A stretch of 64,000 nucleotides of DNA from positions 318,870-382,869 of the forward strand of contig CP053449.1 of assembly GCA_013285465.1 (NCBI GenBank). Reading direction: 5' to 3'. Below, in pieces: positions 1-8,136 of the stretch (the first letter of the stretch is position 1; every line of letters begins with the position of its first letter). The position numbers were made by a program, and so were the translations under genes. The stretch is from Pseudomonadota bacterium. GTDB lineage: Bacteria; Pseudomonadota; Alphaproteobacteria; Micavibrionales; CSBR16-224. The notes beneath the pieces were generated by a model. That model was given only the letters and a program-made list of their open reading frames with translations. It was not told the origin of the DNA and did no database searches.

Positions 1-1
1 T

Positions 2-190
2 TTCAAAATTAAAGCGCATGTGGACAACCCGGCGCAGGCTCCGCTTAAAGACGGTCTGATCCGTCTTGCCGTCGGTGGTGCTCTGCTCGCGTTCCCGCTC
101 TTGACCAACTTGATGGTCTCTCTGATCGGTCAGGACAACGCAGGCGGTCACTTGGTGCACACGCAAATGGGTAACGTTACGTATCCGTAA
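2..190 (+). CDS. icmD: IcmD/DotP-like type IVB secretion protein, C-terminal part
   Basis: This reading frame enters from the left edge and ends with TAA at 188-190, giving the last 62 residues of a protein. It begins with a basic stretch followed by Asp-Asn-Pro-Ala-Gln and then a hydrophobic segment (residues about 22-42), ending in a Gly/Asn-rich tail. A short 'FK.K.H.DNP.Q.PL' run just before the last membrane helix is what I recall from the small IcmC/IcmD/DotV inner-membrane proteins of Dot/Icm secretion systems. The next gene, 23 bp on, is an icmJ homologue, and in Legionella icmD directly precedes icmJ, so order supports the call. IcmC and IcmD are alike, so the exact subfamily is uncertain. 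Confidence 0.6.
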   Translation, partial: FKIKAHVDNPAQAPLKDGLIRLAVGGALLAFPLLTNLMVSLIGQDNAGGHLVHTQMGNVTYP

Positions 191-213
191 AAAGAAAAAA
201 GGTATACGAACAG

Positions 214-921
214 TTGAAGTATCTTAATATCGTGCCCGGGGTTAGTGTTTATTCTGACGCCGGGCGCGTCTTTTCATATAACGTCCTTGATATAGATGAA
301 GCGTTGCAGCAAAAAGTGATGCAGCGCGACAAGGGCGTTTGCCAGTATTGCGGCTTTGAATCGGCCAAGCACCAGACTGTCCATTACACAGGACAGGATC
401 CTGATAAGCCGGGCGAAATGAAAAGAATCGAAAACTTTGTCACCTCCTGTCATTATTGCCAGCAATGTTTCTATCTTGATCAGGTGGCGATGATGCAATC
501 CGGCGCACTGATCTGGTTGCCGGAAATCGGGCAGGCGGCTTTGAATCATATCTGCCGTGCCGTTTATATTGCACGGATTACACAGGGTCCTATTGCCGAT
601 GCGGCCCGCGAAACGCTGGATGTTCTGTTGTCACGCAAAGAAGAGGCCAAAAACCGTATCGGGACGGATGATGTGATGCAGTTGGCAACGGTTCTTCAGG
701 ATTTTCTTGAAAATACGGAATACAAACACCGCCACGCAAAACTCAAACATTTGCGTATCCTGCCGCTTGACCGCCGCATTGTCCGCGAAGGAGATCTGGA
801 ATTTAATCAGTTCCCGCAAATTCTGGCTTATTGGCGTTCGAAAGACGGCCCCTTCGGCGAAATGCCGCCGCGTGTCTGGGCTGAAAAATTCCTGCTGGCA
901 AAAGAGCAGTTGTCTGCTTAA
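214..921 (+). CDS. icmJ: IcmJ/DotN, type IVB secretion coupling-complex protein
   Basis: This 235-residue protein resembles IcmJ (DotN), a component of the Dot/Icm type IV coupling complex that recruits effectors at the inner membrane. Visible hallmarks are a zinc-binding HNH-like core with Cys43-x2-Cys46 (CQYCGF) and Cys79-x2-Cys82 plus Cys85 (CHYCQQC), followed by 'LIWLPE', as in Legionella IcmJ. The family is usually a little over 200 residues, so the length fits. The start is TTG at 214, with a purine-rich AAAAAAGG stretch upstream; no ATG offers a better fit. It follows the icmD-like gene, but icmB/dotO, which usually comes next, is absent: the following gene is on the other strand. The HNH-like fold in this family is structural; nuclease activity is not expected. 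Confidence 0.85.
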   Translation: MKYLNIVPGVSVYSDAGRVFSYNVLDIDEALQQKVMQRDKGVCQYCGFESAKHQTVHYTGQDPDKPGEMKRIENFVTSCHYCQQCFYLDQVAMMQSGALIWLPEIGQAALNHICRAVYIARITQGPIADAARETLDVLLSRKEEAKNRIGTDDVMQLATVLQDFLENTEYKHRHAKLKHLRILPLDRRIVREGDLEFNQFPQILAYWRSKDGPFGEMPPRVWAEKFLLAKEQLSA

Positions 922-939
922 AGGCCGGCGGCTCTCTCT

Positions 940-1938
940 TCAGACATATTTCTCACATATTTTTGTAATGATTTGCTGCAAAGTAATACCGCGCGTCCGC
1001 GCCGGGAAAGACAGCGCCATACGGTGCTGCAGGATAGGCTCGGCAAGCGCAATCACATCATCCATGGAAGGAGCATGACGACCGTCAACAAGTGCGCGGG
1101 CACGGGCGGCCAGCATAAAGGCCTGTCCGGCCCGCGGACCGGGCCCCCATGAAACGAAGTCCTGTACCTCGGCCAGATCGCTTTGCTCGGGACGTCCGCG
1201 GCGGACAATATCCAAAATCGCATCCACGACATTTTCACCGATCGGCATTTGTCGGACAAGTGCCTGCGCCTTGATCAGCTCTTGCGGTTTGGTAAGGGTT
1301 TTCGGGCTTTTCTCAGACGCGGTTGTTGTCTTGGCGATAATATCCTTTTCATCGGCCAATGTCGGATAGGTGACATTGATTTGCATCAGGAAACGGTCAA
1401 GCTGTGCCTCGGGAAGCGGGTAAGTTCCTTCCTGTTCCAGAGGGTTTTGCGTGGCCATAACATGGAAAGGCTGCGGCAGTGCATGGTTATGTCCGCCGAC
1501 AGTGACAGTATATTCCTGCATCGCTTGCAGCAGGGCGGATTGTGTCCGCGGACTGGCGCGGTTAATCTCGTCGGCCATCAGAAACTGGCAAAAAACCGGC
1601 CCTTCGACAAATTTGAAATGGCGGTTGCCGTCTTCATCCTGTGCCAGAATTTCCGAGCCGGTAATATCTGCAGGCATAAGATCCGGCGTACATTGGATAC
1701 GGCCTGTTTCCAGACCAAGAACGGTTCCCATGACACTAACCAGACGGGTTTTCCCCAGCCCCGGCAGACCGACAAGCAGCATATGCCCGCCTGACAGCAG
1801 CGTCGTTAAAGACAAATCGACAACCTGCTCCTGCCCCCATATGAAATTATGGATTTCGTCACGGATATCGGCAATCCAGCGATAGGTCGTGTCAAAGGCT
1901 TCGCTCATATCTCCGGTTTTTGCTTTTGCATTGGCCAT
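940..1938 (-). CDS. MoxR-family AAA+ ATPase
   Basis: A 332-residue MoxR-type AAA+ ATPase. Walker A is GLPGLGKT at residues 57-64, Walker B is the FLMADEIN stretch near 119-126, and the 'NRASPRTQSALLQAMQE' segment after it is diagnostic of MoxR proteins. C-terminal lid residues are present, so the protein looks complete. MoxR ATPases act as chaperones that help assemble or activate partner proteins, usually encoded beside DUF58 and VWA-domain proteins. Here those usual partners are missing; the only apparent operon partner is the membrane protein gene 33 bp upstream. It converges on icmJ with 18 bp between the stops. Family call is secure; substrate is unknown. Confidence 0.93.
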   Translation of the reverse strand: MANAKAKTGDMSEAFDTTYRWIADIRDEIHNFIWGQEQVVDLSLTTLLSGGHMLLVGLPGLGKTRLVSVMGTVLGLETGRIQCTPDLMPADITGSEILAQDEDGNRHFKFVEGPVFCQFLMADEINRASPRTQSALLQAMQEYTVTVGGHNHALPQPFHVMATQNPLEQEGTYPLPEAQLDRFLMQINVTYPTLADEKDIIAKTTTASEKSPKTLTKPQELIKAQALVRQMPIGENVVDAILDIVRRGRPEQSDLAEVQDFVSWGPGPRAGQAFMLAARARALVDGRHAPSMDDVIALAEPILQHRMALSFPARTRGITLQQIITKICEKYV

Positions 1939-1971
1939 GTTTTTTTGTCCTTTAAAATAAAAATAGTGTGC

Positions 1972-3420
1972 CTAAAAGAGTTTGGTTTGCGTCTCGGCTT
2001 TGTACCGTATGCGGAATGCAAACAGGACTGCGATAAAGATCATTGTGAACAAAAGCAGTAATCGCATGGGGTTCGGTGTGCTGAGATCTTGGAATTGTGT
2101 GAATTCCACCAGCTCGATAATCACGGAAATCATGCCGAGTACCGTGAAAATCAGGATAAAGGCCCCCAGTTTCTTTTCATGAACCTGATGCAGATCCTGT
2201 ACAAGCCTGTCATGGATGTTTTTCGCCAGATCCAGTTGATTTTTCAGCGCATAGATACGGTCAGCCGTTTCCCATGTTTCCTCAATCGTACGTAAAATTT
2301 TCAGGCTCTGCGGATCCAGATGGTTGTCGTAATCATCATAGACACCGCGCAGGAATTCCGTGCGGGCATGGTATTCAACAAGAATGCGCGCTTTTTCTTC
2401 CAGCAGGGCGGGATTGGGATGGGCATCGTCAAGATTGATGCTGCTGTTGATATGAATCAGGTTTTCACAAATCTCTTCAAACATCGTGTAAAAGACGTTC
2501 TTGACCTGTAAAACACGGCGCAGCAGAGAACGCTGCCATTGCGAAGAATATCCTTCTTTGTAAATGACGATATGATTGGCATGACCGATGAAAACGGCCA
2601 TATTTTCGTCCAGAGAGGCATCCTCCGTGTATTTTTCATCGCGGATAAAAATTTGCGAGGTATAAAGCTCTTTGGCTTTTTGAAAGCTTTCCTCGTCTTT
2701 GCAGGGAATTTCATACACACAGACCGCGCTGATAATTTTGCCGATTTCTTTCTGATGTCCCAAATATTGGTTGTTTTGTTGCGCTTTGATATTGCTGACA
2801 AAGGCCGTATTGGACATGATGTCTTGCGGTGTATTGATCCAGACGGTCTCAAATGTTTTTGAAAACAGTTCTGAATAATCATTTAACTGCTTGCCGATGG
2901 ATTTGCAGACTTCTTTAAATTCCAAAATGGTCAAATCCTGCTGCGCCCGGATGGCTCCTGTAAAAATCACGGAGCCGTAACCGAAATCATTCATGCGTAT
3001 TTCGATACTGGAAATCAGGAAGGTCGCCGGAGACACTTCCGGCTCTTCCGTTTCCTCTTCAAAAGTCGGCGGCGCGTTTTCATCGCGGAAAGCTGCGGCA
3101 TCTATCTGGGGTTTAAGCCCGAGTTCTTTCAATTTTTCCAGCAGGTCGCTGTCTTTCAGGATACGCGTGATAAAAAATTGCGGGATAATCGGAAAGCCGC
3201 GCGTCGTGTCAGGCTGTATCTCGCCGCCGTCACTGTAAGTCAGGAAGTTCGAGGCGCCCCATGTGCCATGCGCGACATTGGATAATGTGTTCATAAATTC
3301 TTTTTGGAATTCATGGTAGCCGATGCCCAGAAACCGTTTTGATTCAAGAAATAGTCCGGTACGGATCGGACCGTTGAAAGAAACGGGGTGCGTGTGGTCT
3401 TTGCTGAGAAATAGTGTCAT
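1972..3420 (-). CDS. Membrane-anchored protein of unknown function
   Basis: I do not recognise this 482-residue protein. The first 400 residues look soluble, with acidic and helix-rich stretches (for example around residues 340-400, where heptad-like spacing suggests coiled coil). Two hydrophobic helices lie near the C-terminus (about residues 418-440 and 452-470), followed by a short basic tail, so it is probably tail-anchored in the inner membrane with a large cytoplasmic body. The gene lies 33 bp upstream of the MoxR gene on the same strand, so it is a plausible MoxR client. The ATG at 3420 is the only reasonable start. The two-helix tail recalls DUF3422 proteins, but the N-terminal half does not look like that family. 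Confidence 0.7.
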   Translation of the reverse strand: MTLFLSKDHTHPVSFNGPIRTGLFLESKRFLGIGYHEFQKEFMNTLSNVAHGTWGASNFLTYSDGGEIQPDTTRGFPIIPQFFITRILKDSDLLEKLKELGLKPQIDAAAFRDENAPPTFEEETEEPEVSPATFLISSIEIRMNDFGYGSVIFTGAIRAQQDLTILEFKEVCKSIGKQLNDYSELFSKTFETVWINTPQDIMSNTAFVSNIKAQQNNQYLGHQKEIGKIISAVCVYEIPCKDEESFQKAKELYTSQIFIRDEKYTEDASLDENMAVFIGHANHIVIYKEGYSSQWQRSLLRRVLQVKNVFYTMFEEICENLIHINSSINLDDAHPNPALLEEKARILVEYHARTEFLRGVYDDYDNHLDPQSLKILRTIEETWETADRIYALKNQLDLAKNIHDRLVQDLHQVHEKKLGAFILIFTVLGMISVIIELVEFTQFQDLSTPNPMRLLLLFTMIFIAVLFAFRIRYKAETQTKLF

Positions 3421-3542
3421 TTGTATGATTTTAAAAGTTGGTTGAAAGAACCGTCCTTCCTATCCTAAAAACAAATCCTTTATTTTGTCTAAATATTTCT
3501 ACTTTTTTGCCGGAAAAAGAGCGGTAAGAGCCATGGGAAAAG

Positions 3543-3570
3543 AAAAAAAGCCGGGACTAGAAGTCCCGGC
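3543..3570 (-). terminator. Rho-independent terminator after ftsZ
   Basis: A perfect 9-bp stem (GCCGGGACT / AGTCCCGGC) with a 3-base loop spans 3550-3570. Read on the minus strand it is followed by seven T residues (complement of 3543-3549). It sits 29 bp past the ftsZ stop and closes the long minus-strand cell-wall and division train. Confidence 0.93.
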
Positions 3571-3598
3571 AAAAAAGTTAAAGGCAATAAGAACTTGT

Positions 3599-5458
3599 TT
3601 AATTCGCTTGTCGGCGCAGGAAGGCCGGGATATCCAGCTCATCATCATCACCGCTTTTCTTGACATCGCTGCCTGCGGCGCGTGATGTTTCGGAAACCGG
3701 GGCTTTTCTTTGCCCTGTCAAACGCTCAAAGAACGAGGGCTTCTCTTCTTTCTGCGTTGCGGCTTGCTGTGCCGGTGCTGTTGGGCGAACCGGAACACTG
3801 GTCTGTTGCGGTGCTGTCAGCGGTGTTTTCAGGGCATCCGTATTTTGCTGCGGTGCGGCGGATTGCGCGGAGGCGGCGGTTTCGTCACCCTCTACTAACA
3901 ATTCCTCATCCGTCACAGTGCGCGGATCGACAGGTTTCGGCGGAATAAAGCTGTTTCCGCAGGCGCTGCGCTGAGGTTGCGGCCAGTTTGTATCGAAAGC
4001 CGGGCTGCGTTTTTGGCTGACAGGCGTTTGCGTGCGCGTTTGTGTCGCGGAAACGTCAAAGCTGCTTTCATCCAGTTTTACAGCGGCGGCTGTTTGGCCG
4101 TTGCTCATCGTGCCGAGCGTTGTTTCCGCATGGCCTGTTTCATAGCTTTGCGCCGGTTGCGCAGGCTTGGAAACGGGGGCGGGGCTTTTTGCCTGTGCGG
4201 CATAGCCTGCACCCGTATTGCCGGCATTCTGCGCTGCCAGCGATGCCGGCAGTTTCGGAATATCGGAGCGGAAGCCCGTATTCATCGGTGCGGCAGCGCG
4301 GGGGGCGGGTGCCCATCCGGCGGTGCTTTGCGATGTGCCGTAGTCAGTATCGCCGGAGCCTGTTTCCGTAGATGTTTTAACAGCTTCGGGTTCTGCAACA
4401 GGTGTTTTCGGTGCCGCAGGCTGTTCAACAACGGGTTTATTGTAACCTTGCGTTTTTACAGCTTGGTCGTGACGGAAAACTTTCTTCTGCAGTTCCGCAT
4501 CGATGCCTGTGGCAACAACGGAAACGCGCATTTTACCTTCCAGATTGGCATCAAAGGTCGAACCGAAGATGATATTGGCTTCGGAATCCACCTCGTCACG
4601 AATACGGTTGGCGGCTTCGTCAACTTCATACAGCGTCATATCCATGCCGCCGGTGATGTTGATCAGCACACCGCGTGCGCCTTTCATCGAGATATCGTCC
4701 AGAAGCGGGTTCGAAATGGCAGCTTCCGCAGCTTCAAGAGCGCGGCGCTCGCCTTCCGCTTCGCCCGTTCCCATCATGGCTTTGCCCATTTCGGCCATAA
4801 CGGCGCGGATATCGGCAAAGTCCAGATTAATCAGGCCCGGCATCACCATCAGATCGGTCACACCGCGAACGCCGGATTGCAGAACTTCATCTGCCAGACA
4901 GAAAGCATCAGCGAAGGTGGTTTTTTCATTGGCGATGCGGAACAGGTTCTGGTTGGGGATGACGATCAGCGTATCGACATATTGCTGCATGTCTTCAATG
5001 CCGTTTTCGGCCAGTTTCATGCGGTGCGTGCCTTCGAAGTGGAAAGGTTTGGTCACAACGCCGACAGTCAGCGTGCCGCGCTCGCGCGCCGCACGTGCAA
5101 TCACCGGTGCTGCGCCGGTTCCTGTGCCGCCGCCCATTCCGGCAGTAACAAAAACCATATTCGCGCCATCAAGATAGCTGAGAATTTCGTCAATGCTTTC
5201 TTCCGCCGCGGCTGCGCCGATTTCCGGATTTGCACCCGCGCCAAGTCCGCGTGTTACATTCGGGCCAAGTTGTATTTTTTGTTCAGCGATATTGCTGTCA
5301 AGGGCCTGTGCATCGGTGTTACAGACCAGGAATTCGCAGCCTTCAAGGCCGGAACTGATCATGTTATTGACGGCGTTGCCTCCTGCGCCGCCGACTCCGA
5401 TCACAGTTATCTTCGGACGCAGGCGCGTGTCCTGCGAGTGCATTCTGATGTTCAACAT
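3599..5458 (-). CDS. ftsZ: Cell division GTPase FtsZ
   Basis: FtsZ, the tubulin-like GTPase that forms the division ring. The tubulin signature GGGTGTG lies at residues 109-115. The GTPase core runs to about residue 330 and is followed by a long Pro/Ala/Gln-rich linker. The conserved C-terminal peptide that binds FtsA ([12 protein letters not shown]) closes the protein. At 619 residues it is longer than E. coli FtsZ because of this linker, as is common in Alphaproteobacteria. I place the start at the ATG at 5458, seven bases after GGAGG, rather than at an upstream in-frame codon at 5497 that lacks a site. It is the last gene of the cluster, separated from ftsA by a 304-bp control region and followed by a terminator. 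Confidence 0.98.
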   Translation of the reverse strand: MLNIRMHSQDTRLRPKITVIGVGGAGGNAVNNMISSGLEGCEFLVCNTDAQALDSNIAEQKIQLGPNVTRGLGAGANPEIGAAAAEESIDEILSYLDGANMVFVTAGMGGGTGTGAAPVIARAARERGTLTVGVVTKPFHFEGTHRMKLAENGIEDMQQYVDTLIVIPNQNLFRIANEKTTFADAFCLADEVLQSGVRGVTDLMVMPGLINLDFADIRAVMAEMGKAMMGTGEAEGERRALEAAEAAISNPLLDDISMKGARGVLINITGGMDMTLYEVDEAANRIRDEVDSEANIIFGSTFDANLEGKMRVSVVATGIDAELQKKVFRHDQAVKTQGYNKPVVEQPAAPKTPVAEPEAVKTSTETGSGDTDYGTSQSTAGWAPAPRAAAPMNTGFRSDIPKLPASLAAQNAGNTGAGYAAQAKSPAPVSKPAQPAQSYETGHAETTLGTMSNGQTAAAVKLDESSFDVSATQTRTQTPVSQKRSPAFDTNWPQPQRSACGNSFIPPKPVDPRTVTDEELLVEGDETAASAQSAAPQQNTDALKTPLTAPQQTSVPVRPTAPAQQAATQKEEKPSFFERLTGQRKAPVSETSRAAGSDVKKSGDDDELDIPAFLRRQAN

Positions 5459-5528
5459 TTTAGTCCTCCGCTTCGAATGTATTCCTATCTTAAGCACAGT
5501 TTTTCTTCATTTCCAGAGTCTGATTTTT

Positions 5529-5602
5529 CTTTTTTTGGAATTTTGTTACTTTTTTTGGACTCTGTGTGAAATAAAACCTGTGTTGTTTTCTTAAAACCTG
5601 TG
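5529..5602. repeat. Two pairs of 20-bp-spaced direct repeats upstream of ftsZ
   Basis: CTTTTTTTGGA occurs at 5529-5539 and again at 5549-5559. AAAACCTGTG occurs at 5573-5582 and again at 5593-5602. Both pairs have a period of exactly 20 bp, about two turns of the helix, as expected for a protein binding one DNA face. Confidence 0.7.
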
Positions 5603-5677
5603 GAAAAAGAACCTATCAGATTGATGCGGCTCTATTCTTTTAGGATACTTGTTTTGTGTAGAAACGCAAAGGAATTC

Positions 5678-5692
5678 TTAAAAATCTATTAA
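5678..5692. promoter_or_regulatory. CtrA-type binding site, TTAA-N7-TTAA
   Basis: TTAA at 5678-5681 and TTAA at 5689-5692 are separated by exactly seven bases, which is the consensus for the response regulator CtrA. It lies about 220 bp upstream of the ftsZ start and 71 bp past the ftsA stop codon. Confidence 0.6.
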
Positions 5693-5762
5693 GAAAAAGC
5701 GTCTTTTTCTGCAACTTATACGAAAAAGCACTTATTTATAGTCATAATGCGGTGGTTTTGTT

Positions 5763-7163
5763 CTACCAGTTTTCACGAAACCAGCTGGCGGCTTTTTTCA
5801 GCAGATTATCGGGCAGACCCAAAGACGGCAATCCGATCGCCGGAATGCCGAGCGCGGGGATGCGTTGCGGTGTGCGCGGACGCGCTGTCTGGCCTGCGAA
5901 TTCGGCAGCATGGGCCAGCAATCCCAAAGTCGTGGCAAAGCCGGGTCCGCCGGTGGATTCCGGCAATCCGCTGATTTGCTCGGGACTGCCCAGACGAACC
6001 TGTTTGTCCAGCACATGACGCGCCAGCTCGGAAATGCCGGCCAATTGGCTTGCGCCGCCCGTTAACACGACGCGGCGTCCGGCAATCTGCCCTAAGCCGT
6101 CATCATTGAGTTTTGCGCGTACCAGTTCAAAAGTCTCTTCCAGCCGCGGCTGGATAATGCCGGTCAAAAGCGAGCGCGGCACTTTATTTCCGGCAATTCC
6201 GCCGCTTTCGCCGACGGCGGGGACATCAATACTGTCATGGTCGCTATGGGCAACGCCGGAGGCGCAACCGTAAAGAATTTTGATGCGCTCGGCATCCATG
6301 ACCGATGTCGTCAAGCCGCGGGCGATATCATTGGTGACATGCTGCCCGCCAACGGGAATGGCGCCTGTATATATAAGTGCGCCGTCAAAGAATACGGCGA
6401 TCTGTGTCGTGCCCGCGCCCATATCAATAATGGTGCAGCCCAGATCACGTTCGTCGGGAACAAGGCAGGACAGACCGGAGGCATAAGGGGAGGCGCAGAA
6501 GCCGGAGACATCAAGATGATTGGCGGTAACGGCGCTGGCAAAATTTTTCAGCGCGGAAACGGGGGCGCTGATAATACTGAGATCAACCCCCAGCTCATGC
6601 CCGTACATACCGACAGGGGTGCGGATGCCGGTCTGATTGTCAACGCTGTAGGAAACGGGAATAACATGGACGATTTCCTCATGTCCCGGTGCGGCAATGT
6701 TGCGTGCCTGATAAAGGGCGGCGTCAATATCCTTCTCGGTGATCTGATGGCCGGAGATGCGGACATCGACGGAAAAGTGATGCGGGGTTGTAAACAGGGC
6801 GGGAATATTGACAAAGACGCTTTCCAGTGTTTCGCCGTTCATTTTCGGGCGCGCCATATTTTCGGCGGCTTGTACCGCGCTGCCGACGGCATTTTCCACC
6901 GCTTTCAAATCAATGATATTGCCGTTCTTCATTCCGGCCGAAGCATGGTGACCGATACCGATAACCTCGACAAGCTTGCGGGTTTCGGTATCTGCCAGCG
7001 CAATCATGCAGCAGATTTTGCTGGTGCCGATATCGACAATGGCGACAGGAGCAGTCTGCGTCTTTTTCCGCTGCGGAAGATTGATATTTTTATCTTCCGT
7101 ATCCTTGCCGTTTTGCAGCGGTTTCATTTTGTCGAAGTCGAATAATGACTGTGCAAAGCGCAT
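5763..7163 (-). CDS. ftsA: Cell division protein FtsA
   Basis: FtsA, the actin-like protein that tethers FtsZ to the membrane. The phosphate-1 motif (VDIGTSKI) lies near residues 43-50, the phosphate-2 region reads 'IIDMGAGTTQIAVF', and the adenosine motif reads 'VVLTGGASQLAGI'. The C-terminus ends in an amphipathic basic/aromatic helix (KKAASWFRENW) suited to membrane binding. Its 466 residues include an N-terminal extension of about 35 residues relative to E. coli FtsA. The ATG at 7163 has AGGAGA nine bases upstream. It follows ftsQ by 88 bp and precedes the ftsZ control region. Confidence 0.97.
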   Translation of the reverse strand: MRFAQSLFDFDKMKPLQNGKDTEDKNINLPQRKKTQTAPVAIVDIGTSKICCMIALADTETRKLVEVIGIGHHASAGMKNGNIIDLKAVENAVGSAVQAAENMARPKMNGETLESVFVNIPALFTTPHHFSVDVRISGHQITEKDIDAALYQARNIAAPGHEEIVHVIPVSYSVDNQTGIRTPVGMYGHELGVDLSIISAPVSALKNFASAVTANHLDVSGFCASPYASGLSCLVPDERDLGCTIIDMGAGTTQIAVFFDGALIYTGAIPVGGQHVTNDIARGLTTSVMDAERIKILYGCASGVAHSDHDSIDVPAVGESGGIAGNKVPRSLLTGIIQPRLEETFELVRAKLNDDGLGQIAGRRVVLTGGASQLAGISELARHVLDKQVRLGSPEQISGLPESTGGPGFATTLGLLAHAAEFAGQTARPRTPQRIPALGIPAIGLPSLGLPDNLLKKAASWFRENW

Positions 7164-7251
7164 GGCTGTTGTCTCCTGTTTCGTGTTCTTTATTTTTATT
7201 GTCTTCTTGGATGCCCGATAGAAAGGCTTTTCGATGTCGTCTTTTTTTATT

Positions 7252-8136
7252 TTAGTTCTTTACGTCTTTGTTGCCGTGTCCGGCGGAGGCGGTCGTAGTC
7301 GTATTTATTGCCGCGCGTTCCGGACGGAACACGGCGCGGTTTTCGACGCGCAGGTCGATAGAAATCCATTGATGGTCGAGAATTTTCTCGTCCTTGTGCA
7401 TTTTCATCAGTGCGGCCAGCGCAAATTCGGGCGCATGTTCCGGCAGTTTGACGCGGGTGCCGCCTGTCAGAAGCAGATCCCAGCGCCTTTCACCGATGCG
7501 TACGGCGCTTTCCAGATATTTTGTCAGTTCCGGTTCGGCGTTCAGCATGACGCTGAGCGCGGCGATATGTTTATGGGCGTCTTTGCCGATAATCAGGGGC
7601 AGATAGGAAAATTCCTCAAGATTATCGCGGGTCAGCACGCGGCCTTCGCGGTCAATGACGGCAAGGCTGCCGTCATTCTGCCACATCGCCACCGGAACGC
7701 GTTCCGTCAGATTGACAGTGATTTTATCAGGCAGACTGCGGCGGATGCGGACATCCTCCACCCAGGAAATAGAGGCAATCCGTGTGGCGGCCATTGCGGG
7801 ATCAAAACCGAAAATCGGTGCGCCCTCTTCAACATTTAGCAGACGGCGCAGCTCTTCAGGGTCGGTACGGGACCGTCCGGCAACGCTTACTTCGCGAATG
7901 GCAAAACCTGTCTGGGCCGTTGCTTGCAAACTCTTCTCACTTATCCATGTCGTCATTTGAGAGACCAGCCCTGCGGATGCAAGACCGGAAAGAAGCCACA
8001 ACCCGAAAGCCGCGACTGTTCCCAGTATAGCAAATTTTGCGAAATCATGCGCGGGTGAATTGCGCATTTTTATTTCTTTTTTACGCTTGCTGCTTTTCTT
8101 CGCTGTTTTGCGCGTTGTTTTTTTGGCTTTCGCCAT
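7252..8136 (-). CDS. ftsQ: Cell division protein FtsQ
   Basis: FtsQ, the bitopic divisome protein that links early and late division proteins. A very Lys/Arg-rich cytoplasmic N-terminus (about 30 residues) precedes one membrane helix. A POTRA domain follows ('IREVSVAGRSRTDPEELRR' start), then the beta domain with 'RRWDLLLTGGTRVKLPE'. I choose the ATG at 8136 because AAGGGGA lies six bases upstream. The alternative ATG at 8067 would avoid overlapping ddl but has no clear site. With the chosen start the first 56 bp overlap the end of ddl in another frame, so the basic tail of FtsQ and the polar tail of Ddl share DNA. Confidence 0.93.
   Translation of the reverse strand: MAKAKKTTRKTAKKSSKRKKEIKMRNSPAHDFAKFAILGTVAAFGLWLLSGLASAGLVSQMTTWISEKSLQATAQTGFAIREVSVAGRSRTDPEELRRLLNVEEGAPIFGFDPAMAATRIASISWVEDVRIRRSLPDKITVNLTERVPVAMWQNDGSLAVIDREGRVLTRDNLEEFSYLPLIIGKDAHKHIAALSVMLNAEPELTKYLESAVRIGERRWDLLLTGGTRVKLPEHAPEFALAALMKMHKDEKILDHQWISIDLRVENRAVFRPERAAINTTTTASAGHGNKDVKN

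Larger units (their letters stand above)
5459..5762 (-). promoter_or_regulatory. ftsZ control region between ftsA and ftsZ
   Basis: This 304-bp non-coding stretch is much longer than any other gap in the cluster and is AT-rich. It contains a CtrA-type box (5678-5692), two GANTC sites (GAGTC at 5516-5520 and GACTC at 5558-5562) that lie in the arms of an inverted repeat CAGAGTC/GACTCTG, and a DnaA-box-like 9-mer (TTTTCCACA on the minus strand, 5599-5607, one base off the consensus). It also has two pairs of direct repeats, each spaced by 20 bp. The ftsZ ribosome-binding site GGAGG lies at its right-hand end relative to transcription. In Caulobacter, ftsZ is controlled by CtrA, DnaA and CcrM methylation; the same logic is inferred here. 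Confidence 0.75.

Noticed and set aside
214-921. IcmJ as an HNH homing endonuclease
   Set aside because: The Cys pairs fit the structural zinc site of DotN, the catalytic His-Asn-His pattern is not evident, and the icmD-like neighbour supports secretion.
3977-5569. A 530-codon open frame on the + strand opposite ftsZ
   Set aside because: It mirrors ftsZ codons, has Cys/Arg-rich composition unlike a real protein and no ribosome-binding site.
6237-7145. A 302-codon open frame opposite ftsA
   Set aside because: Mirror of ftsA with no start signal; FtsA motifs are complete on the other strand.
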